This document shows, in pieces, positions 11,983 to 20,637 of a stretch of DNA of 64,000 bases; position 1 is the first letter of the stretch; each line of letters begins with the position of its first letter. Source of the DNA: Ignelater luminosus (taxonomy: Eukaryota; Arthropoda; Insecta; Coleoptera; Elateridae); assembly GCA_011009095.1 (NCBI GenBank), contig VTPC01090600.1, positions 207,657-271,656 on the forward strand. Reading direction: 5' to 3'. The notes below the pieces were generated by a model. It did not search any database, had not been told where the DNA came from, and saw nothing but the letters and a program-made list of their open reading frames with translations. A program made the position numbers and the translations under genes.

Positions 11983-12640
11983 CGAGGTGCTATCCAGAAT
12001 TTCCCAAAAAAATAAGTGGTAGTACAAAGGTCTGACGCTATGTGCTTCTTGGTGTATATTTCAACCATTAGTTTGCTAAATGGCGTCTTGAGTACAAGTC
12101 TTTTCGATTTTCGGTTCGTTTTCTTACACTGCACCGCCTTCTTGTGCTTCTGCGAATATAGAAATGGCTGATGTCAAAGGGTAAAGAATTTGCATTAAAT
12201 TTTGCTTCAAGCTCAAGAAAACTGCAGCTGAAGCTTTAAGACAAGCAACAACTAAGTGGTTTAAGCCGTTCAAATTACGTGAAGTTATCCGTGAAAGTGT
12301 GAGATGCAAACAGCCTGACATGTGAAACACCAGAGAATGGTTATTTCATCATGACAACACACCGCGCTCGACGTCAGGGACTTCCTAGAAAAACATAACA
12401 TGACCACCGTTCCGCAACGCCATACTCGCCTGATCTGGTTCCGTGCGACTTCTACTTCTTCCCTAAACCTAAATGAAACTTCGGTTAAAAGGGCGTCTTT
12501 GTTTTGACTCCATTAAAGAGATCTAAGAGGAAACGCAGCAGATGCTGAACACATTGAAGCCTGAAGACTTTTTGAGTGGTTTTAAAAATAGGAAAGTCGC
12601 TGGAATCATTGTATTCAATCCCAGGGTGATTACCACCTCG
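11983..12640 (+). mobile_element. Internally deleted mariner, mellifera/irritans-like, 658 bp
   Basis: Ends CGAGGTG... and ...CACCTCG are inverted and flanked by TA on both sides (11981-11982 and 12641-12642), as in mariners of the CGAGG-terminus group. The N-terminal helix-turn-helix block is readable (IKFCFKLKKTAAEALRQ, from about 12185). It is followed after a short stretch by the second catalytic region (FHHDNT, about 12343) and the third (YSPDLVPCDFYFFPK, about 12425), then a typical C-terminal tail. The middle of the transposase, including the first catalytic Asp, is missing. Stops and frameshifts are common. A complete member would be about 1.3 kb, so this is a deletion derivative that could only have moved in trans. 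Confidence 0.75.
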
Positions 12641-12654
12641 TAAGAACAAAAGTA

Positions 12655-14084
12655 CGAGAGAGGGGGCAAAACAAACCAGAATCATGTAGCCGAGCGCGGC
12701 CCGCTTGTAGCACAGACATCTGCCGATAGGCATAATAAAGTCGGACCCTTGTGCAGTCAGTAAACCAAACGGCAGCGCTGGGAGAGATTGTGCACAGTTT
12801 CTGTAAATTTTTTAGTGAGAGTTGTATTGTGCATGTGGCGTTACTTGACATGGAGAATTCTCGTGAACAATACGCGGCCTCCTCGGAAAAAATGTTGAAG
12901 ACAGCTTACAAGGATGATGTTTTAGGTGAAACCCAAGTGTACGAGTGGTTTACCCGTTTCAAAAGAAGGGAAATGATGATCGACAATCTTCCTTGTACTG
13001 GCTGTCCATCAACCTTACGAACCGACGAGAATGTGGGAACAAGTATCGACCTTGCGCACAAAGATCGACGGCGGACTATTAATGAGCTAGCTGAATTGTC
13101 TAGGCTAACGTGGATCTTAATTCAGCGAATTTTGTTTAAAGATTTGAAATGAGAAGAATGGTAGCCAACATTACAATTAAATTTGGATTGAGCGAGATCC
13201 TTATCTTTAGATTTCGTAATACGTCGCAGAGAACGCCCCATCTAATGACATTAAGCTTTCTACTATCTTCGTAATAGTAACATCGTTCGTCCGAAAAAAT
13301 TAAACTTGCGCGATTATATTTGTTTGGTTCACATCACGTCCTCCAGCACCTGCAGATCAATAATGGTCACAGCCAAAAAAAAGCTGTTTAGGAGCCTGCC
13401 GTAAAAAAGAGAACACTTCGAAGCTGACCCGATTTTTTTCTTCAAGGTCACTGGCAATGAATTTTGGTGCTATGGATACGATCCCGAAACGAAGCAGCAG
13501 TCCAGTCAATAGAAGGCACTGAATTCTCCTCATGCAAAGAAAGCTCGTCAGGTGAGATCAAACGTCAAAACAATGCTCACCTGTTTTTTTGATGTGAGAG
13601 GGATCATGCACGCAGAGTACGTTCGCTTCAACCAGAAGCATTATACTTAGAAGTTTTAGTAAAGTTACGCAACAGTTTGCGGAAGAAACGCCCCGATTTG
13701 TGGCAATCTGGTGACTGGTTCTTCCACCACGACAACGCGCCTGCTTATACGGGCTCACTGTGGGCCAGTTTTTAACCAAAAATAATATGACTCCATTAAC
13801 CCACTCACCTTGCCTGATTTGGCATCCTGTGACTTTTTGTTGAAGAGGGACATGAAAGGAAACCGATTTGCGGATATTAACGAGGTGAAACAAAAACCGC
13901 TGGAGACCCTGAAAGGCAACAGAGGAAATGAGTTTAGAAAATGTTTTGAACAATGGAATAAACAGTTGGACAAGTGTATTCACTTCAATGGAAAGTAGCT
14001 TGAAGATGACTCATGTTTGGATCACACAACAATTAATAAAGTTGGTTTAAATAAGAAAAACCGGTTTTTCTTAGGTCCCCCTTG
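12655..14084 (+). mobile_element. Decayed mariner, mellifera/irritans-like, 1430 bp
   Basis: TA-flanked ends (12653-12654 and 14085-14086) carry related inverted termini with a shared AGGGGG block. The transposase is readable. The N-terminal DNA-binding half lies within 12751-13152 (TAYKDDVLGETQVYEWFTRF, HKDRRRTINELAELS). The first catalytic segment near 13450 reads TGNEFWCYGYDPETK, with Asn where Asp is expected. The second is HHDNAPAY near 13727. The third is LPDLASCDFLL, in an open frame running 13810-13998 to FEQWNKQLDKCIHF. Several frameshifts and stops separate these blocks. Cut-and-paste activity is excluded by the D-to-N change and the frame breaks. It lies only 14 bp from the preceding mariner. 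Confidence 0.82.
12751..13152 (+). pseudogene. Mariner transposase N-terminal half (relic)
   Basis: This 133-codon open frame holds the helix-turn-helix region of the 12655-14084 element. Its true family start is obscured by a shifted N-terminus: the first 40 or so residues do not match the family. From about residue 50 (KMLKTAYKDDVLGETQVYEW) it reads as a mariner DNA-binding domain with the second HTH near HKDRRRTINELAELSRLTW. It stops at 13152 just after FKDLK, where complete transposases continue with MRRVAAKF. The downstream half continues in other frames, so no functional protein can be made. Confidence 0.7.
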
Positions 14085-14086
14085 TA

Positions 14087-15993
14087 CAAGCACAAACGGA
14101 ACCGTTACTGCCAGATGAAAAGATGAAGATCTCGAAACAGCTGCTTAAAGATTTTCAGAGTACTTCATTCACTTTATATATGATAAATTCCGTCATGTAA
14201 AAATTAGAAAGAAATTTCAGTCTTTAAAGATGTACCTACAAAAAATGTAATGGTTTGTGCAATATCTTAAGAACTCATTACATGCGTAATACGAGAACAG
14301 CTGTAAATATCCAATTCCGCCTTAGTTAAGTAAAACAACCTACTCTAATTGAAACTTGATTCTCTCCCAGCGTCCGAGTCAAATATGTGCTTCGCTGCTT
14401 TTGTCCAATTAACAATCAATACAATTTTCTATAAATAAAATATTTTGAGATTGTTTGTTAAGGAAAGTCGATAACAAACTTAAAAGCCTACTAACTGAGA
14501 TTTTTTTGAAGGCAATATTATGTTGTTTCCTAACTTTACTATCTATAGTTGTCATGTATTAATATTAGAGTATTAGAAGTAGATAGCTTCTGCAATGGTT
14601 AGAATTATAAATTATACCAACGGGTACTGTGACGCAATGAAAAATGTCAAATAAAGGACACGACGACAAAGAAAAATTTCAATTTTCTACTTGTTGACTG
14701 AACGTGGAATTTAATAGACAACGAGAAACGTGAATTATTATCAATCAGTAATAAAATGCAAAATGCACTTCAGCTTCGAATTCGTGTTACAATGAATGTA
14801 AATCGCATAGTATAATTTCACTAAAATTGCGTTTTTGCATAATCTGCATTAAAATCATTTTATATGGCTGTAAATTTCACTGTACAACCCATCACCATAA
14901 AATAATATCCCTACAGAAGATAGACTCATGAAACATAAAATAACAAATGGCAAAGTTCCTAAGTTTTTGAAACATTTATATCTACACATATCTACTATTT
15001 TAAAATTATTCATTGTTACGAGCAGGAAAAATGCTTCCCGTATAAAGCTAGCTCTCGTGGTATTCATCATCGATCTTAGTCTTTTAAAGTTAGTTCTCAG
15101 ATTCTGAACTAACAGTAGTGTTAGTGACAGCTGACAATCGCTACATTAATGTCAATATCCTCACGTCAAAACGGCCGTTAAAGAAAATGCGTTTACCCCG
15201 GTTCAGCACTTCAAAAGAATGAAATGGTTTTCAATAAACGTTGTCTAAATCCATTAAGAGAAAAAAGGAACTAAAATTTATTTTCGTAAAATATCGTATC
15301 TCTATCAGCAATTACGGCGTAGTATGAAATTACCTACCGAGCAGAATTGATTTTTTAAATTTAAAAACGCTGTTAATATTCACTAGCCAGCCATGCCATA
15401 AAGAGGATATTGAGTTCCTGATAGACTGCGGTATGCAGTCATCACTAGATTCAAGAGTAACTTGGCTTCATTTCCTGTGCCCGATTCAAGCTTGAATCTG
15501 TTTGAATATTTGTCACGTGTACCTACGTTTTACATGCACGGAATACTTTATATCATATAGATTCTCAATACCTTATAGCTGTATTCCATTTTCAAGTTAT
15601 TTAAATTCAGCAGTGTTTTAAAGTGTAATTTATGAACTAGAATAGTGGTTGGGTTTTTCATATTAGACGAAAAAGGGGAATTTTTATAGTAAATCACCTC
15701 TAGGGGACAGTTATGCATTTTACAAGGTTACCCGTAGGGATGTAGCAGCTGCGCTTGCTACCACCAGAATAATGATATGTATTTTATATTTTATTTTCCA
15801 CACATTTTAGTTACAGCTGAAACTGGAAATATTTAATGAAAAGTACGCGCTTTTTATTCTTTTAGTTTCAATTTGAACTTTCAAAGCAAATGTTAGAGAA
15901 AAATAAAAAACCAGCATACCAAATGCATAAATCTTTAAATTAAGTTTTCTTTGCAGGTTGTTATTCTACAGATATTTACATTTCAGTAATTGA
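14087..15993. other. AT-rich non-coding interval
   Basis: No gene or mobile element is recognised. A 71-codon minus-strand frame at 14855-15070 is unsupported. The sequence around 15370-15530 is slightly more GC-rich and unique-looking but carries no identifiable motif. Confidence 0.5.
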
Positions 15994-16095
15994 TAATGTA
16001 AAATTACTTAGCAAGACAAAACAAAACAAATATTTTGTAAAATTCATGTTTTATTACCTAAAACTGTATAAAAAGTATACTTTTAAATTTAAACT
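15994..16095 (+). repeat. Direct repeat copy A, 102 bp
   Basis: This segment begins TAATGTAAAATTA and ends TTTAAATTTAAACT. It recurs in the same orientation at 16949-17051 with scattered substitutions and small indels; most positions match by eye. The two copies bracket a compositionally different island. They lack TG...CA ends, so LTRs are unlikely. Confidence 0.75.
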
Positions 16096-16948
16096 GGCCA
16101 TCGTTCAGGCCGCCAAAGGCGGCCCTGCCTCGACCTTTCCTCAAATTATCCCCCCTTAAAAATCAGGATTTCCCCCCATCTAAGTCTCACGCAGGTGGTG
16201 GATGTACCACTGCCCAGCACATCGATTTTTTAATTGGAACGTGTGTAGGAGCTAGGAGCTATACCAACCGTGTAGATTTTATCTCCCAATCTTCTTCTGT
16301 TTGGATACGGAGATTTATTTTGCACTAGTTTTGGTTTGTCGCTTTTTTGACCTGGAAGATGGCCTTTTTCGGGGTTCCAGCACTAATACAAAATTGAAGC
16401 CAATTGATAAGGCTATCCATGGATGGAAACCGTTTCGATTAACTGCCACAAATAAGGGCGTTATGAAACGTCAAATATACATCATGTCGATTTTTTTTAA
16501 ATCACTGTACAGACAAACAGTTGAAGACAGGTCGAATCGCACCCATATGATAGCTTATACTCTAGCCTACACAACGAAAAAGTCCCAAGTCGACACGACT
16601 CTTAGTGGGGGGAGAAAACCAAACGCGAATCGCATCGTTTTTGCGTACAGCTACTCATAAGGGTCGGTTCTATACGGGATTTGAATACGAAGCGATTCTT
16701 GTAATTTAGAGAATTTTTGTGAGATTGGAAATTTAGGGTCGAGCCGGACCTGCACGGCGCCCCCGTTTACTTTCTGAGCGGTAATTGTTTCTGCTCAGAA
16801 GGCTCCCCGGGGCACCCTAAGTATGCATGCCGAATTTGGTTCTCTTATCTCTTCTCCTTCTCGCTCTATGAATTTTTTTCATTCGAAATTGGAATCCCGC
16901 TAGCGCCGCCCCTGGTAGAGGTAGAACTTCGTTTTAGCGGTTGTTTAA
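16096..16948. mobile_element. GC-rich island with hAT-like end signatures
   Basis: This 0.85-kb stretch is visibly richer in G+C than its surroundings. Near its left edge is a perfect hairpin (AGGCCGCC/GGCGGCCT, about 16109-16128). Near its right edge the minus strand reads CAGGGGCGGCGCTAGCGGG (from about 16914), which looks like an insect hAT terminus. A 119-codon open frame (16301-16660) resembles no family I know; it has a long Lys/Arg-rich middle and no signal peptide. Target duplications could not be matched, so the exact element is unresolved. It could also be a segment captured between duplicated flanks. Confidence 0.35.
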
Positions 16949-17051
16949 TAATGTAAAATTAATTAGCAAGATAAAAACAAAATAAATATTTTGTACAATT
17001 CAACTTTAATTACTTGAAACTGCATGAAAATTATATTTTTAAATTTAAACT
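16949..17051 (+). repeat. Direct repeat copy B, 103 bp
   Basis: This is the partner of 15994-16095: same orientation, same start (TAATGTAAAATTA) and same end (TTTAAATTTAAACT). The divergence between copies indicates an old duplication. Confidence 0.75.
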
Positions 17052-18546
17052 TTGAGTGAGTTCATCAAAGTGAAAAAAACCTTTCTAAAATTGTTTGGCC
17101 ATTTAATCCCCAGTGGGTTCGTTTAATGTTTAAACAGTATAGATAACACTTCTAATTGGATATCTACTGGTATTAAATTTTAAACTTCAAATTAAGGTAA
17201 AGGGATCGATTATCGTACTGGCCCAATCATGGTGAGTTTTCATAAGAGTTATTTTCTCTCTATAATTTGTTTACAACGTTGCATTTCAATCTAATAATTA
17301 GTAATTAGACTAAATATACCTTGGAAAAATGATTTTTTTAAATTTAGAAGTGCTTGAGAACAAAATCTGCTTAGTAAGAACGTTTGAATCAGTCAGCATC
17401 AAAACAGCAAGTATAACAATAAAAATGTACCAGTTTCTCCTTTTACCAAAAAGTAAAATGTGAATGTCTTAGCTCTACCGCCACTGACTGTTTTCTCATT
17501 TAATATTTTCATTATTAATTTTAATAGCAAATGCAATTTTATTAAGCAAAACGCTAATTACAAACCCCACTTAATAAACTTTTAACTGTATTTTTAAAAA
17601 ACCATCCTTTAAGGTAAACGTCAATTTCAGAAAGTTAAATATAGTTTTAGATAAGCTATGGAAAGCCGCGACAGACTTAATTAAAATCTTAATTAATAGA
17701 AGGAAAAAACTAAATATGTCATGAGTTATACTATATAAAAGCGGATTGACATAAAGGAATTTATAGAGCAAGAAGAATGGAGATAATTTAAAGTATGAAG
17801 TAGACGTCGTTTGCCTTCCTGTATGAAAAGAGTGCAGTTTTGTTAGATCAACATTTTCTTATTTTACTTATCTGTTTTTGTAGTTTAAATCCTAAGTATT
17901 CATTTTTTCAAAAAAGTATCAAATTAAAAATTTAGTTAGCTGTTTTGATGTCTTCTCTTGCTTTGCTCTTTCATCGACCATTCGTTTCATGTTTTTCGCT
18001 CTCAAAACTTTCGCATCTTCGTGGCGTCCCTTATCTATTATTTCTTAGTCTTTTTTAAGGTCTTCCATTCCATCAATCTTCTCAACAGCTATTAGTTCTC
18101 GGTTTCACCATATTTATTGTGCCGTGACCAATCACTGTACTTTAAACAAAATTATTACCACGTTTTGGTACTACTTTTATTTCGTTATTTAATTAATTAA
18201 AGATCGTTATCTTAATTACCCATTCATAGACATGTGTTCAGATTCTTAAAGATATACTTTATGGGTAAGTCCTATTTGCTGTTAATTTTGGTAGTTTAAA
18301 TATGACCTGTGTAAGTGATAAAAACATTTTCAATTTTTCAATTGCAAATTGAAAATGCCAACAACAATATTATACTCTATCGGAAGCAGCCAGAATACTA
18401 TAAAATCATCACACCTGGGGATCGAACGATAGCTCTGGCAACGCTGATTGTATTTGTTGTTCACTACCTTTTTGCTAGAGCTAATCCTATTTTTTTAGTA
18501 CTCGTCAATGGCTTCATCTAAAGATATCTGAAATCTTACTGGCTGT
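17052..18546. other. AT-rich interval with two weak signals
   Basis: No gene is recognised. Read on the minus strand, 18113 to about 17945 gives roughly 55 codons with one stop and a charged, helix-like composition (for example HEDAKVLRAKNMKRMVDERA), possibly a fragment of a repeat-encoded or processed gene. About 18350-18520 has a tRNA-promoter-like box (listed separately). Confidence 0.35.
18350..18520 (-). repeat. Possible tRNA-derived SINE fragment
   Basis: On the minus strand, GTTCGATCCCCAGGTG (about 18412-18427) matches a tRNA B-box/T-loop pattern. An upstream AGCAAAAAGGTAGTG near 18467-18481 is a poor A-box candidate. The spacing is about that of a tRNA promoter. A full cloverleaf cannot be drawn, so a tRNA gene is unlikely. 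A SINE relic or a chance match are the options. Confidence 0.28.
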
Positions 18547-18547
18547 A

Positions 18548-19820
18548 CCAGGTGTATACCTATGAAATGAGACTTTCAGCTATCTGACCACAGATGTCGC
18601 TAGGAGTATTTTTAAACTGTCCCAAATGTCTTATTTTTTTCGTCTGTCATCTGTCAACAATATTCAATTCATTGTTTGTGATGTTTCATACAACAACGCA
18701 TTTTTTTCGCTCTTAAAAATGTCGAATTTCGTTCCTTCAAACTACGATTTGCGGACATCGTTGATTTTCTGTTATCAATTGAAGAAAAAACGCTTCTCAA
18801 GCTCATCAAATGCTTATAGAAGCTTACGGTGGACATGCTCTAAGCAGAGCACAGTGCTTCAGGTGGTTTGAAAAATTCCGAAGTGGTGATTTTAGCGTGG
18901 AGAACGAGGAACGTGGCCGGCCACCGAAAAAGTTTGAGGACACCGAATTGCAAGCATTGTTGAATGAAGATGATGGTCAAACGCAAGAAATGATGGCAGA
19001 GCAGTTGGGAGTGACCCAAAAAACCATTTGCAAACGTTTGAAAGACATGAGCATGATTTTAAAGGTCGGAAGATGGGTGCCGCATGAACTGACCGAAAGG
19101 CAGCAAGAGAACCGAAAAACCACTTGTGAAATGCTGCTCTCCCGGTTCAAAAGGAAGTCTTTTTTGCATCGAATCGTTACGGGTGTATTTCTCCAATCCC
19201 AAGCGTAAACGATTGTGTGGTCCGCCCGGCCACAAGCCAAAATCAACGGCCAAACCAAATCGCTTCGGCCGCAAGGCAATGCTGTGTGTTTTCTGGGATC
19301 AGCATGGTATGATTTGGTACGAGCTATTAAAACCAGGTGAAACAGTTGACGGTGCACGCTACCAACGACAATTGGCCGATTTGAACAGCGCTATACACCG
19401 AAAACGCCCAGAATATGCCGATCGGCGTCACAAAGTAATTTTTCTTGATGACAATGCACCACCACATCGAACAAGAGCGACCCGGGAATTGGTGGAGACG
19501 TACGATTGGGAACCGCTGGTGCATGCGGCTTACTCACCAGACTTGGCGCCTTCCGATTATCATTTGTTTGCATCGATGGGCCACGCACTTTCCGAGCAGC
19601 GCTTCAATTCTCACGAAGAAGCCAAAAAATGGCTCGATGATTGGTTTGCGGCCAAAGACGGCCAATTTTTTTGGCGCGGCATTCACAAATTGCCTGAGAG
19701 ATGGGTAAAATGTGTCGCTAGCGATGGCTATTATTTTGAAGATTAAATTTGTAACCATTTTTTGTTAATAAACGTTTAAAATTGAAAAAAAAAGTCTCAT
19801 TTCATAGGTATACACCTATG
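18548..19820 (+). mobile_element. mariner element, mauritiana-like, 1273 bp, inactive
   Basis: The 5' end reads CCAGGTGTATACCTATG and the 3' end is its inverted match, with the last few bases differing. Inverted repeats extend through TGAAATGAGACT and TA flanks both sides (18546-18547 and 19821-19822). The length is that of a full mariner. CCAGGTGTA termini and the WVPHELTERQ and LSRFKRKSFLHRIVTG motifs fit the mauritiana side of the family. The transposase spans 18720-19746 but is broken twice (see the pseudogene entry). The good state of the rest suggests it is younger than the other mariners here. Confidence 0.92.
18720..19746 (+). pseudogene. mariner transposase with two indels
   Basis: The protein starts MSNFVPSNYDLR at about 18720 and ends VASDGYYFED at 19746, about the family's usual 345 residues. 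One extra A in the run near 18785-18790 shifts the frame before the first helix-turn-helix. A 14-base deletion near 19173 removes the residues normally found between IVTG and YFSNPKRK, including the first catalytic Asp. The second catalytic Asp is in FLDDNAPPH and the third in YSPDLAPSDYHLF, exactly 34 residues apart, the D34D signature of mariners. The copy cannot make active transposase. Its TIRs may still be bound by a working enzyme in the genome. Confidence 0.93.
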
Positions 19821-19822
19821 TA

Positions 19823-20362
19823 ATTCAACCGTGGATGGATCAAAATATGCTCCGTCATTATCATCTCTTCATTTTGTTCAAATTGGTCTGCATTTATCGT
19901 GTTCTTCACAAACGCCTTCCACTGCTTTATTTCATTTCATGACTACCTTTAGTCAAGTTTTTTTCTATTTTTCTCGGGTGTATCTACATCGATTGTTTAA
20001 CTTTTTTCTTTTGTATTGCACACTGTATTCTAGGAACCGTCTTGTTAAGTGTACCTGTGGTTTTTCCTTCACCATTCAATTTCCATTCGTCTGTCTTTCT
20101 AAAACACACGGCAGATCAATAGCAAGCAACAAAGGTGCTTACTTAGCAAACTTCATCTTGGTTGTATTCACTAGGAGACCAGTTTGATAAGTCTAAAGAT
20201 CAAAACTCAGGTTTTATTTTTAAATGTCTACGATTCTAAACCTGCACGAATCCTTTGCGTTTGTATCAAGTAATTCCAGTTTTGTTTTCCTTGAAGTGTA
20301 CCTGGTGTTACCCTTGGTGTTCCAAAAATTTCTTTCACTTACATTTGAGGTTGTGGTTTTTA
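19823..20362. other. Interval between mariner and Helitron
   Basis: T-rich sequence with a 118-codon plus-strand frame (19831-20187). The frame is rich in Phe, Leu and Ser, as expected of T-rich DNA, and matches no family. Nothing else was seen. Confidence 0.5.
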
Positions 20363-20637
20363 TCTATGTATATAAAAATGAATTGCTGTTCGTTAATCTC
20401 GCTAAAACTCGAGAACGGCTGGACAGATTTGGCTAATTTTGGTCTTGAATTATTTGTGGAAGTCCAGGGAAGGTTTGAAAGGTGAGTAAATATGAAAATG
20501 TTGGGAATTAAATAAAAAAAAAACATTTGATGTTGGCCCTGTCGTTCAGAAATCAAATTGAAAGAATAGTTTAAAATGAGTAAAATAGTTTTTTATTCAT
20601 CGATTGAGGCAGTACGAAGTCTGCCGGGTCAAGTAGT
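20363..20637 (+). mobile_element. Non-autonomous Helitron, about 275 bp
   Basis: The element begins TC (TCTATGTATATAAAAATG) directly after an A. It continues with TCGCTAAAACTCGAGAACGG and TTGTGGAAGTCCAGGGAAGG, blocks I recognise from a short Helitron family widespread in insects. Near the 3' end a small hairpin (GGCA/TGCC, loop about 20613-20620) precedes the terminus. The expected CTAGT end reads GTAGT at 20633-20637. It is followed by T, so the insertion lies between A and T as Helitrons require. There is no coding capacity; Rep/helicase would come from elsewhere. The altered terminus suggests this copy may no longer be mobile. Confidence 0.83.

Noticed and set aside
12124-12851. Minus-strand frames of 68-82 codons
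   Set aside because: Antisense to the two mariner elements.
18412-18481. tRNA gene on the minus strand
   Set aside because: A B-box-like string exists but acceptor, D and anticodon stems cannot be formed; kept only as a weak SINE candidate.
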